Source: JACCXG01 sp963750935 (GTDB taxonomy: Bacteria > Acidobacteriota > Vicinamibacteria > Vicinamibacterales > 2-12-FULL-66-21). Taken from it: a stretch of 64,000 nucleotides of DNA. Shown here piece by piece: positions 17,881 through 27,116 of this stretch. The position numbers and the translations under genes were made by a program. The DNA lies in NCBI GenBank assembly GCA_963750935.1, contig CAVVSR010000009.1:248001-312000 (forward strand). Reading direction: 5' to 3'. The notes under the pieces were generated by a model. That model was not told where the DNA came from. It made no database searches and was given only the letters and a program-made list of their open reading frames with translations. Every line of letters begins with the position of its first letter. Position 1 is the stretch's first letter.

Positions 17881-18936
17881 GTGGGGCCGAAGCGAGCCGC
17901 GACGCTGATCTGCCTGTATCTGTGGCTTTTCATCCACGTTGCCTGCAGTCGTTCAGCCTCCCGCGTTGACCCGATATCGGACATCCTTGACGCCTTCCGG
18001 TCGCATCAGATCGTCGCGCTGGGCGAGGGACTGCACGGAAACAATCAGGCACACGCCTTTCGTCTGGCGCTCATCCGTGACCAGCGGTTCGCGTCAATCG
18101 TCAACGATCTGGTTGTCGAGTTCGGCAGCGGACGGTATCAGACGGTGATGGATGCATTCGTCCGCGGCGCTGATGTGCCATACGCGGAGCTGCGAAAGGC
18201 GTGGCAAGACACGACGAACCCGACTCCCATCTGGGATAGTCCGATTTACGAGGAGTTCTTCCGAGCCGTGCGCGACGTGAATGCGTCACTCCCCCCCGAA
18301 AGAAAACTCCGCGTCCTGCTTGGCGAGCCTCCGATTGACTGGGACAAGCGTGCGTACTTACGACGATGTCGGGCAGTGGAGCGGCCGGAGGGATACGCAT
18401 GCCGTGGATGTGATCAGAGAGAGGTGCTGTCAAGGAATCACCGAGCGGTTGTCATCTACGGCGATGGTCACTTTCGAAGGTACAGCAAGTGGGCGGGAAG
18501 TTCTGCTGCCGACCCGGCGCACCCGACACTTCTGAACCTGATCGAGGAACAGGGGACGAGAGCGTTCTCCATTTGGACGAACACCACAGTGGAGTTGGAG
18601 CGCATGCAGCGGGATATCGCGTCCTGGCCCATCCCCAGCCTGACTCGTGTTCGCGGCACGAGGCTCGGCACACTTGACTTCAAGTACTTCGCCGGCATGG
18701 CAACCGACCCGCCCACAAGAATGGAGGATCAGTTCGACGCGGTTCTCTACCTTGGACCTGTCTCATCCATCACTCAATCGCTGCTGTCGCCGTCGTTGTG
18801 TGCGGACGCCGAATACACGAAGATGCGCCTGGCCCGGATGGCGCTGGAGCTCGCCGGTCCCGGCGGTCGCGCAGGAGACAATATCGCTATCTTCAAGAAG
18901 GAATGCGCTCCGTACTTCGGTCAGCAGCAGAAATAG
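17881..18936 (+). CDS. lipoprotein related to erythromycin-esterase/ChaN-type proteins, two compensating frame breaks
   Basis: 351 residues from a GTG. A short signal ends in the lipobox-like IHVAC, so it is probably an outer-surface or periplasmic lipoprotein. The segment HQIVALGEGLHGNNQAHAF is like the LGE-x-x-HG box of erythromycin-esterase-type and TraB/ChaN-type proteins. A later block, HRAVVIYGDGHFRRYSKWAG, carries the second conserved His region. Between about 18345 and 18418 the reading is out of frame: the shifted frame gives VRTYDDVGQWSGRRDTHAVD, which fits better than the annotated reading. Two opposite indels are likely. Base composition is lower in GC than the neighbours, and direct repeats flank it, so recent arrival is plausible. 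Function is inferred only by motif. Confidence 0.6.
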   Translation: MGPKRAATLICLYLWLFIHVACSRSASRVDPISDILDAFRSHQIVALGEGLHGNNQAHAFRLALIRDQRFASIVNDLVVEFGSGRYQTVMDAFVRGADVPYAELRKAWQDTTNPTPIWDSPIYEEFFRAVRDVNASLPPERKLRVLLGEPPIDWDKRAYLRRCRAVERPEGYACRGCDQREVLSRNHRAVVIYGDGHFRRYSKWAGSSAADPAHPTLLNLIEEQGTRAFSIWTNTTVELERMQRDIASWPIPSLTRVRGTRLGTLDFKYFAGMATDPPTRMEDQFDAVLYLGPVSSITQSLLSPSLCADAEYTKMRLARMALELAGPGGRAGDNIAIFKKECAPYFGQQQK

Positions 18937-18937
18937 C

Positions 18938-18970
18938 AGGTCCACCGGCATTCGTAAACGTCCGTCACTG
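18938..18970 (+). repeat. direct repeat, right copy, flanking the lipoprotein gene
   Basis: Second copy of the 33-bp repeat (30/33 identical to 17814-17846, with 19 exact bases AGGTCCACCGGCATTCGTA). It begins right after the lipoprotein stop and ends inside the 3' end of the convergent methyltransferase gene (stop at 18965-18967). Confidence 0.8.
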
Positions 18971-20047
18971 CGGACTCAGGCGATAGATCCGGAAGAAGCC
19001 GGCGTTCACCGGCAACACGTCAACGCGTGCGAAGCCGGCCGCGGCGGCCAGCTCCCGCACCGTCTCGCTCCGAATCACGGTCCCGATGGCGGCCGACGGC
19101 GAATCCGCCATCGCCACCGGCAGGCAATGGACGATGCTCCAGCCGTACATCAGGCGTTCGATTTCATCCCCCGGCGCGTGGAAGGTCTCGGCGACTTTCT
19201 CGTCGGCGACGAGGACCGAGCCGCCAGGCGCGAGCGCACGGCGCAGTGACTGCAACACGTCAACCGGGTGCGGCATGTCGTGCAGCGCTTCGAGCACGAG
19301 CGCGAGATCGAACGGACCGGCGTCCGCCATCGCGGCCGCGTCGCGCACCTCGAACCGAAGCGATACCTGCTGCGCCGCCGCGTTCTGTGTCGCGTCGGCG
19401 ATCGAGGCCTCGTCGGCATCGAAGCCGATGACCTCGGCCCGGGGAAACGCGCGCGCCATGGCGATGGTCGACCAGCCGGCGCCACAGCCGACATCGGCGA
19501 CCCGCAGCGCCGATGACTGCAATCGCTCGTGAATATCGGCGGCTGCGGGAATCCAGCGCTCGACGAGGTCGGTCTGAAAAGCCGGACGATTGATGCCGGC
19601 CTGGCCCTTGCGGAATGCGGCGCCAAACAACGGATACGGCACGCCGCCTCCGCCGCGGTACGCCGTGAGCACGTGTTCGAGCGCGCCACCAATCCCCGCC
19701 ACCATCTGCGCCAGTGGCGCCAGGTACGCCGAGTGATCCTCGTTCACGAGCACGTTGACATGCTCGGCCGGGAGCCGGTAGCGCCGCGTCTCCGGCGGCG
19801 CGGCCGACGGCTCGACGACGAGCAATCCCGCCACCGCCTGCTGCTCGAGCCACTCGCGCGCGTAGCGCGGGTCAATGCCGGCTTCCCGAGCCAGGTCGGC
19901 CGGTGTGACCGGCCGACCTGATTTCAAGACCTCATAGAGGCCGAGCTCCTTCCCGAGGTAGACGCCGAACAGCTCCAGCGCGTGGACCGTGGACTGAAGC
20001 AGCCGTGATGTCAGCGCCTCTTCCGCCGCGACAACCGTGCAAGGCAT
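18965..20047 (-). CDS. class I methyltransferase with N-terminal winged helix (Rv2258c-like)
   Basis: 360 residues in one clean frame. The N-terminal ~95 residues form a winged helix (HALELFGVYLGKELGLYEVL, VTPADLAREAGIDPRYAREW), a layout known from Rv2258c-like methyltransferases. The SAM domain has motif I RVADVGCGAGWSTIAMARAF around residues 182-200, then AEVIGFDADEASI, a motif II-like FDLALVLEALHDMPHP, and LRRALAPGGSVLVADEKV. It probably methylates a small lipophilic or phenolic substrate in the cytosol; no substrate gene is nearby. Its 3' end overlaps the right direct repeat described above. Confidence 0.85.
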   Translation of the reverse strand: MPCTVVAAEEALTSRLLQSTVHALELFGVYLGKELGLYEVLKSGRPVTPADLAREAGIDPRYAREWLEQQAVAGLLVVEPSAAPPETRRYRLPAEHVNVLVNEDHSAYLAPLAQMVAGIGGALEHVLTAYRGGGGVPYPLFGAAFRKGQAGINRPAFQTDLVERWIPAAADIHERLQSSALRVADVGCGAGWSTIAMARAFPRAEVIGFDADEASIADATQNAAAQQVSLRFEVRDAAAMADAGPFDLALVLEALHDMPHPVDVLQSLRRALAPGGSVLVADEKVAETFHAPGDEIERLMYGWSIVHCLPVAMADSPSAAIGTVIRSETVRELAAAAGFARVDVLPVNAGFFRIYRLSPQ

Positions 20048-20072
20048 GGGAATCCTCTCTCGCTCTCAGCTC

Positions 20073-21704
20073 TTAGCTCTTGCCGCCGACGAACCTTCTC
20101 GCGTGCTGAACTTCGGGTCGTTGACCGTTCGCATCGCCAGGCGCCATCTGCAGCAGCTGTTGGTAGTACTTGGAGGCTTTCGCGCGATCGCCGGTGGCCT
20201 CGGCGGCCCGGCCGGCGCCGTACAACCCGCGGAAGCGATTCGGCTCCTTCTCGAGATTCGCGTCGAACGCGGCAAGCGCCTCGGTCGCGCGCCCGGCATC
20301 GAGCAGCATGAATCCCAGCAGCTCGCGCGGCGGCGCCAGCGGTCCTGGCGAGATGGCCGACTTGTCCGTCGCGTCGGCCGCATCGGCGGCGGCGCGCAAC
20401 TCGGCGATGCCGTCGGCTTTCCTCCCCTCGCTGTAGGCAACCCAGGCGAGGGCGACGCGACGCTGAATGTCCACCTGTTCTGCCCAATACGCGTCCTGCA
20501 TCGACGTCAACTGGTCGCGCAGAGCGGCCAGGCGCTCGATGTCGGCAGCCGCCGCCTTCGGATTGCCGCTGAGGATGGCGCCCAGGGCCCTGGCGTAGTG
20601 CGTCATCGCTTCGGTGTGCGGCGTCTTGGCCGGGCGAACCGGCAGCGCCGCGGCTTCGCTCCACGCGGCACGCTCGATCGCGTAGCGGGCGGGGATCGCG
20701 GCGATGGCAAATGCGCCGACTCCGGCGCCGCCGATGGCGATTCCGTCAGCCCCCTGCGTCAGCGCCACTGCGCGATCGAGCACGCCCTTGGCCGCCGCAT
20801 CCTGTGCGATCTGCAGATACGCGTAGGTCTGGTAGTCGAGCGCGTGCAGCTCCTCACCCGCCGTGCTGCTCTTGCGCGCGGCGTCCGCCGACCGGCGGTT
20901 CGACTCGATCGACTCGTTCCAGTAGCCGAGCCGCGTGAACGTATGCGACGGCATGTGCAGCGCGTGCGGAACGGCCGGCGCGACCGAGGCATACCGTTCG
21001 GCGGCGCCCAGCGCCTTCGCCGCCAGCGGCGGATGATCGTAGGCGTGGATGATGTAGTGCGGGAGTCCGGGATGTGACGGATGCTGCTTGAACAGCGGCT
21101 CCAGCACCGACGCCGCCTTCAGCTGCGCCGAGTACGTCTTGTCGTCCGGTCGCGCGGTCTGGTTCACCGCGAGCGCATGGAAAATCTGCGCCTCGATGTC
21201 GTCGGGATACGCACGCGCCACCTTCTCCATCAAGTCGGCGTAGGCAGTAACCCGCGCGCGTTGAGTCGCGGCTGCGCCGTCCGTGAAGAGCGCCGCCGCC
21301 GCATCGATGTAGCCCCGCTCCCGCGGCGTCGGGGAACCCGCCGCCTGAGCCTTGAGGATCGCGGCGCGGCCGAGCTCGATCTGCTGCGGCGCACGAATTC
21401 CGGCAAACGGATTGCCCCACTGGCTGAGCGCGATCCCCCAGTGGGCGATCGCACATGACGGATCGGCGGTCAGCACGCCATTGAAGGTGGCGATCGCTTC
21501 AGTGAACCAGAAGGAATGCAGCAGTGCGACCGCCCGGTTGAAATCGGCGCGCTGCGACGGAGCACACGAGGTCTGGAAGTGGACGCTCGCGCTGCCGAGC
21601 TTGCCGGCGTCCGCGGCGCCGTGCCCTTCGTGCTGCGCGACCGCCGCCGCCGGCAGGAGAACCGCAGCCAGCAGGACGAATGGTGAAACGTAGCGCATGG
21701 TCAT
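20073..21704 (-). CDS. secreted TPR-repeat protein
   Basis: 543 residues. Signal peptide SPFVLLAAVLLPAAAVAQ, then about 500 residues of helical pairs typical of degenerate TPR repeats. These include FNRAVALLHSFWFTEAIATF, AHWGIALSQWGNPFAG, AKAYPDD-type turns, LPHYIIHAYDHPPLAAKAL, and a well-formed C-terminal unit FRGLYGAGRAAEATGDRAKA. The HYIIHAYDHP and MPSHTF pieces are characteristic of a large, unnamed acidobacterial secreted TPR family. It probably acts as a periplasmic scaffold; no enzyme motif is visible. It starts with ATG-ACC-ATG and the frame is clean. Confidence 0.82.
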   Translation of the reverse strand: MTMRYVSPFVLLAAVLLPAAAVAQHEGHGAADAGKLGSASVHFQTSCAPSQRADFNRAVALLHSFWFTEAIATFNGVLTADPSCAIAHWGIALSQWGNPFAGIRAPQQIELGRAAILKAQAAGSPTPRERGYIDAAAALFTDGAAATQRARVTAYADLMEKVARAYPDDIEAQIFHALAVNQTARPDDKTYSAQLKAASVLEPLFKQHPSHPGLPHYIIHAYDHPPLAAKALGAAERYASVAPAVPHALHMPSHTFTRLGYWNESIESNRRSADAARKSSTAGEELHALDYQTYAYLQIAQDAAAKGVLDRAVALTQGADGIAIGGAGVGAFAIAAIPARYAIERAAWSEAAALPVRPAKTPHTEAMTHYARALGAILSGNPKAAAADIERLAALRDQLTSMQDAYWAEQVDIQRRVALAWVAYSEGRKADGIAELRAAADAADATDKSAISPGPLAPPRELLGFMLLDAGRATEALAAFDANLEKEPNRFRGLYGAGRAAEATGDRAKASKYYQQLLQMAPGDANGQRPEVQHARRFVGGKS

Positions 21705-21824
21705 CTCCTCGAGCGGCTACGGAACCCCATCTATGGTTCCGGTACCCGCAAATCACTCATCCCATGGGCGTAAGGTGGGCGCCTCACATTGGAAGGCGCT
21801 GAACCGGCGTAACCGGGGAGGGAC

Positions 21825-23609
21825 TTACGAGAGGCGCCAGTCGATAGCGCGCTCGGGGGTGTAGGTGCAGTACGTGCCGGTGTGGACGCTGTTCTCGAGG
21901 TGCCGCCCCAGGGAGGGATGGACGGCGGCTATCTTCCTGATGGCGCTGCGAATGCGCCACGTCACCGCCGAACGCGCACGCTCGGTGGCGCTGCCCAGCG
22001 CGCGCGATCGACCACCGAGACCCAGGGCGCCCGACAGCGCCTCGACGAGCGCATCCATCTCCTCGCGTGCGCGCGTGCCGCGCGCCGGGTCCTGATTCCG
22101 CTCGGCGTCGTCGATCTCTTCCTGCAGGTCGTGGAGACGCGCGCGGTACTCGCGGCGAGCCCGTTCGTCGAGGACGTCGTGGTGGCCCGCGAGCTCCGCG
22201 GGGCGCCCCGCCAGCTCCAGGCAGTGCTGGTCTTCACCAGGGCGTGCCACGAGCGCGGCGAGATCGTGCAGGCCTTTCGCGTCAGAGACCTGCACGAACA
22301 ATCCGTCGAACGCCAACGTCCACGTGGAACCATCGCGACTGAACTGGCCCGTGAACTGTCCGGACGCCTGGGGAGCGGCAACGGGCACCGGCGGCCGGCT
22401 GTAATCCGGATCGATCGGGAGCCCGGCCAGCCGCAAGCCGGCCGTCACACGATCGACGTCCTCTGCACGCTGGAATGGGTTCACATGCAGCAGCCACCGA
22501 AGCGGTTCGCCGGGCTCCGGGTCGCGTCCGAACAGCACGCGCTCCCCGAACTCTTCAAGGAACCGTTCGAGCAATTCCTGCGCTCGTGCTCGATCCCCGG
22601 CGTGCGCGCACGCGGCCGCCAGCAGCGCCGGACAATCGAGCGTCGCGTGCGGATTCCGGACGCCGTACGCAAACGCCTCCTCATAGCGGCCCAGGACGAG
22701 TAGCGACGTTGCCATGGGCGCCACGTACCAATCCCCCGAGACCGGATTGAGTCGGCTCGCCTTCTGAGCGAGCTCCAGGCCGCTCGCCCCGTCGCCGAGG
22801 TAGGCACGGCACAACGCGCCATGCGCGAGCACATCGGCATCGTTCGGGTTCAGCGCCAGCGCACGATCGATGTGCGCGGCGGCCTGATCGCCGCGGCGCC
22901 GATACAGCATGATGCGCCCGAGCACGATCTCGACCATCGCATCGGCGCTGTCCAGCCGCGCCGCCCGCTCCGCGTGCATGAACGCCAGGCGTTCCGTCTC
23001 GTCCCACTGCACCCACGCCTGGCAGCTCCAGTCGTTGAAATACGACAGCGAAAGGCCAGCATGCGCGCGGGCAAAGAGTGGATCGATCTCGAGGGCCCGT
23101 TCGAAGAACTGGCGCGCCTCGGCGTCGGCCTCGACGGTGCCCCGTTGGAGGCACTCGCGGCCCCGAAGCCAGCACTCGTAGGATTCCAGGCTGACGAGCG
23201 GCTTGCGCCGCGCCAGCGCCAGTCGCGCTTCATCGGTGCGAATCGCCAACGAAGCGGCGACCTGCGCCACGATCGTGTCCTGGACGTCGAGCATTTCGCT
23301 GGCCGCCGGGTCATAGCGGTCGCCCCATACCTGTGCGCCTGTCGACGTGTCGGTCAGGCCAACCGTGATGCGCACCCGATCGCGCTGCCTGCGCACGCCG
23401 CCATTCAGCACGAACATCGGCGACGACCGGAGCCCGCCGCCCGCCAGGGCCAGCACCTGCGATGCCGATGCCGGCGGTGTCACTTCGAGCGTCGTGAACC
23501 GTGACAGTTCAACGGCCAGATCGAGGCTCAAGCCGCGCGCAATGACGTCCTGGGAGGGGTCTCCAGAGAGGTTCTCGAACGGCAACAGGGCTATCGTGGT
23601 CGCCGACAT
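21825..23609 (-). CDS. TolB-like/TPR protein of the adenylate-cyclase-regulator type
   Basis: 594 residues. The N-terminus TIALLPFENLSGDPSQDVIA is the TolB-like N-terminal fold seen after winged helices or cyclase domains in integrated regulators. It continues with VLNGGVRRQRDRVRITVGL and LVDTSTGAQVW-type strands. Residues ~150-370 are TPR units (ARQFFERALEIDPLFARAHA; AHIDRALALNPNDADVLAHG). After about residue 430 comes a compact C-terminal domain (LAFDGLFVQVSDAKGLHDLA, then VLDERARREYRARLHDLQEE and RSAVTWRIRSAIRKIAAVHP), also found at the end of large LuxR-type and ATPase regulators. No DNA-binding or cyclase head is attached here. It is probably a cytoplasmic regulatory scaffold. Confidence 0.78.
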   Translation of the reverse strand: MSATTIALLPFENLSGDPSQDVIARGLSLDLAVELSRFTTLEVTPPASASQVLALAGGGLRSSPMFVLNGGVRRQRDRVRITVGLTDTSTGAQVWGDRYDPAASEMLDVQDTIVAQVAASLAIRTDEARLALARRKPLVSLESYECWLRGRECLQRGTVEADAEARQFFERALEIDPLFARAHAGLSLSYFNDWSCQAWVQWDETERLAFMHAERAARLDSADAMVEIVLGRIMLYRRRGDQAAAHIDRALALNPNDADVLAHGALCRAYLGDGASGLELAQKASRLNPVSGDWYVAPMATSLLVLGRYEEAFAYGVRNPHATLDCPALLAAACAHAGDRARAQELLERFLEEFGERVLFGRDPEPGEPLRWLLHVNPFQRAEDVDRVTAGLRLAGLPIDPDYSRPPVPVAAPQASGQFTGQFSRDGSTWTLAFDGLFVQVSDAKGLHDLAALVARPGEDQHCLELAGRPAELAGHHDVLDERARREYRARLHDLQEEIDDAERNQDPARGTRAREEMDALVEALSGALGLGGRSRALGSATERARSAVTWRIRSAIRKIAAVHPSLGRHLENSVHTGTYCTYTPERAIDWRLS

Positions 23610-23699
23610 AAGGATGGTGGTTGGATCCTTACGATATCATCCACGGTCGCCCCGGGACCCTGCGTTACGGAGAGGTGGCTCAGGCAGGAATGCGCGAGA

Positions 23700-23722
23700 T
23701 TCACGATTCACTGCCTGACACC
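23700..23722 (+). repeat. dispersed repeat TTCACGATTCACTGCC-type, copy 4
   Basis: Full 23-bp copy located 20 bp before the cyclophilin start. The ~25 bp before it (GGTGGCTCAGGCAGGAAT) look like a decayed inverted copy, so this site may once have been a hairpin like 17666-17720. Confidence 0.85.
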
Positions 23723-23742
23723 GGCTATTCGGCGTGGCACCA

Positions 23743-24360
23743 ATGACACCAATGATTCGAGCGCTCGTCACCGTCATCACGCTGGTTGCCGTTTCAACAC
23801 CGCTCACCTCCCAATCGAGCAAGAGCCCCATCGTCGCGTTCGAAACCGAGAAGGGGACGATTGAGATGGAAGTGGACAGCGTTCGCGCGCCGGCCACCGC
23901 CGCCAATTTCCTGAAATACGTCGACGCCGGATTCTTCGACGGCGGCAGCGTGATTCGTGCCGTTCGCCCCGACAACACGGTGCGGCACGACGTCGAGATC
24001 CAGGTCATTCAATTCCAGATCGCCCCGGCGCGGCGGCGCGAACAGTTCCCGCCGATTCCGCTGGAGCGCACGAGCGTCACGGGGCTGAAGCACGTCGACG
24101 GCGCGATCTCCATGGCGCGCAGCGGGCCCGACACGGCAACGGCCTCGTTCTCCATCGTCATCGGCGATCAACCGGAAATGAACTTCGGCGGCCGTCGAAA
24201 TCCCGACGGACAGGGTTTCGCCGCGTTCGGCCGCGTCGTCCGCGGAATGGATGTGGTCAAAGCGATTCAGGCGGCGCCCACGGGTCAGCGAGGACCGTAT
24301 GGGACCGAATCGCTCGAGCCGCCGATCAAAGTCCTGAAGGCCTACCGGCAAAAGGAGTGA
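23743..24360 (+). CDS. secreted cyclophilin-type peptidyl-prolyl isomerase
   Basis: 205 residues from the ATG at 23743; a second ATG at 23752 is equally possible. The signal peptide is IRALVTVITLVAVSTPLTS. The cyclophilin core includes VAFETEKGTIEMEVDSVRAP, TAANFLKYVDAGFFDGGSVI, ISMARSGPDTATASFSIVIG and FAAFGRVVRGMDVVKAIQ. These enzymes speed proline cis-trans isomerisation during folding of exported proteins. The usual F-H-R-V catalytic piece is changed to GGSVIRAV and the FMIQGGD strand to DVEIQVIQFQ, so activity may be altered. It ends 28 bp before the kinase gene. Confidence 0.85.
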   Translation: MTPMIRALVTVITLVAVSTPLTSQSSKSPIVAFETEKGTIEMEVDSVRAPATAANFLKYVDAGFFDGGSVIRAVRPDNTVRHDVEIQVIQFQIAPARRREQFPPIPLERTSVTGLKHVDGAISMARSGPDTATASFSIVIGDQPEMNFGGRRNPDGQGFAAFGRVVRGMDVVKAIQAAPTGQRGPYGTESLEPPIKVLKAYRQKE

Positions 24361-24388
24361 GGCGAACGGCGTGCGATAATCCCGCGAA

Positions 24389-27093
24389 ATGTCCCTCGCC
24401 CCGGGCGCTCGTATCGGTGTGTACCAAATAGAGCGCCGGCTTGGCGCGGGTGGAATGGGCGAGGTCTATCGCGCGCGCGACACGAAGCTTGGCCGCGACG
24501 TCGCCATCAAGATTCTCCCGGACGACTTCGCCGACGATCCCGATCGCGTGGCGCGGTTTCAGCGTGAGGCACAGGTCCTCGCCGCGCTGAACCACCAGCA
24601 CATCGCGCAACTCTACGGCTTCGAGGAAGGCGCCGCTGGAGCGGGACCCCGCGTACGTGCGCTCGTGATGGAGCTCGTCGAGGGCTCGACGCTGGCCGAT
24701 CGTCTCGGGCGCAGGACCGATCCCGATCACCGAAGCGCTGCCCATCGCGCGCCAGATCGCCGCGGCGCTCCATGCCGCTCACGACAAGGGGATCACTCAT
24801 CGCGATCTCAAGCCGGCAAACGTCGCGCTGACGCTCGACGGCGACGTGAAGGTGCTCGACTTCGGGCTCGCAAGACCCGATGGAGCTGGTGGGACGAGCG
24901 CGGTGGCGGAATCGGCGACGATCACGTCCCCCGCGCTGATGACGAGTGCCGGGACAATCCTCGGCACCGCGGCCTACATGTCGCCGGAACAGGCGAAAGG
25001 CGGCGTCGCCGACAAGCGCAGCGACGTGTGGGCGTTCGGGTGCGTCCTCTACGAGATGCTGACCGGCACGCGCGCCTTCGACGGCGGCACCGTTACGGAA
25101 ACGCTGGCGCTGGTGTTGACCAGGGAACCGGACTGGCTCGCCCTGCCATCAGACGTGCCCACGGTCGTGCGCACACTCCTCGAAGGATGCCTGGCAAAAG
25201 ATCCGCGAAAACGTGTGGCCGATATCTCGGTCGCTGAATTTCTGCTCGAGGAGCGGAACGCCCTGCAGCTTTCGGGTCACGCTCCGGTCCGCCCGTCCGG
25301 CGGGCGGCGCGCGCGCCTGGCGTGGGTCGCCGGGTTGGTGGCGGCCGCATCAGCAGCCGCTGCGCTGACGGCGATGTATCTGTCGAAGCCTGCCGGTGAT
25401 CCTCCGAGCATACGGTTCTCGATGGCGCCGGCTCCAGGCCGGTCGATCGACGGTGTCACCGTTGGAGCGGTTTCCCCGGACGGACGTCGCGTCGTGCTGA
25501 CTGTAAATCCTCGGGCTGGGGGACCGGTCAGGCTGGCCATCCGGGCGTTGGAGTCCGACGTCGAGAGCTTTCAGGAACTGCCAGGAACTGACGGCGCCAG
25601 TGGTCCGTTCTGGGAACCGAACAGCCGATTCGTGGGTTTTCTCGCGGAGGGCAAGCTGAAGCGGATCGACGTGAACGGAGGCCCCGCTCAGCAGGTGTGT
25701 GAGGCTGCCGGGTTTGGTGCAGGCACGTGGAACCGCGACAACGTCATCGTGTTTTCCGCTGGCACTGGCCCGCTGTTTCGCGTGCAGGCGAGCGGCGGGA
25801 CGCCGGCGCAACTCACGACATTGGACCCGACGCGCCAGGAGACGGCCCACCGTCACCCGTGGTTCCTGCCAGATGGCCGCCATTTTCTCTACGCCGCGAC
25901 CGCAACGTCCGCCGAAACGATGGTGTATGTCGGGTCGCTCGATCGGGACATGAAGGTGCCGGTGGTTCAATCGGACACCGGGGCGATCTTTGCCGAGGGC
26001 TACCTCCTGTTCGTGCGCCAGAGTACGTTGCTGGCCCTGCCCTTCGATCTCGACGGACTGAAGACCTCCGGCGACCCAACCCTCCTGGCGCAGAACATTG
26101 CCAATACCCGGAATACCGCAAGCACCAGTTTGTCGGCGGCCGACAAGGGTGTCCTGTCGGTACTGGACCGTCTCCCAGGTGCCGACGCAACTGACGTGGC
26201 AGTCAGCCGCACCGGGGAGGTGCTCGAACGAGTCGGCCAGCCTGCCGATCAGACAGGGCTCGAGCTCTCGCCGGACGGTAAACGTGTCGCGCTCAGCGTG
26301 TACGACGCCTCGAGGCATAGCCGCGACATCTGGATCCACGATCTCGCACGGAACCAGCGAACCCGCCTGTCGTCCGCCGTGGGAGACGGCTGGAGCTCCA
26401 GCATGGTCGCCAGCCGGGGATCGCATCGCGTTCAGCGGACGACGTACGGGGCTGCTCGATCTCTATCAGATGGCGACAAACGGCGGTGGCAGCGAGCAGG
26501 AGATCGGCAAGGAGGTCGGGAACAACAGATACGCGCGCAGCTGGTCGGCGGATTTTCTGTTGTATGAGACAGGGCGGAGTCGATCCGCGACCGGCAACGA
26601 CGTCTGGGCCCTGCCGATGTCAGGCGATCTCACACCGCGACCGTTCCTCCGAACGCCGGCCAATGAACGGCAGGCGCGGTTTTCTCCCGATGGCCGATGG
26701 GTGGCATTCACGTCCGACGAATCCGGCCGGGAGGAAGTGTTCGTCGTCCCCTTTCCCGGCCCGGGCGGCAAGATTCCGATCTCCAGTGAAGGCGGCAACG
26801 AGCCTCGATGGCGACGGGACGGCACCGAGATCTTCTATATGGGCCCCCGCCAGACGCTGATGGCCGCCGCCGTGAACGGAAAGGGTGCGGAATTCGAAGT
26901 TGGGTCCGTCAGCCGCCTCTTCGAGGCGGCCTTCAGAACCGAGAACTATCAGGGCTATGGCCCTGGAATGGTCTACGACGTGGCGCCGGATGGGCGTTTC
27001 CTGACGAACCTCGTCACCGGCACGGAGCCGCCCGTACAGCCGCCGCTGACGATCGTCACGAACTGGACATCGTTGCTGCGCGCGAACCGCTGA
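24389..27093 (+). CDS. membrane Ser/Thr protein kinase with TolB/WD40-like propeller, two frame breaks
   Basis: About 900 residues after correcting breaks near 24712 and 26392. The kinase domain (~1-280) has the P-loop GAGGMGEVYRARD, catalytic Lys in DVAIKIL, HRDLKPANVALT, DFGLARPD and the activation-segment end GTAAYMSPEQ. A single transmembrane helix (LAWVAGLVAAASAAAALTAM) lies at about residues 310-335. The rest is a periplasmic beta-propeller of PD40-type repeats (AVSPDGRRVVLTVN, LELSPDGKRVALSV, ARFSPDGRWVAFTS, WRRDGTEIFYM). This is the common acidobacterial kinase in which the propeller is presumed to sense an external ligand. Its stop is 23 bp before an ADOP permease, so the two are probably one transcript. 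Confidence 0.87.
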
Positions 27094-27116
27094 CCCCGAC
27101 GAATGAGGTCCTTGCC

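Noticed and set aside
17814..18970. Insertion sequence
   Set aside because: No transposase and no terminal inverted repeats; only direct repeats around a lipoprotein gene.
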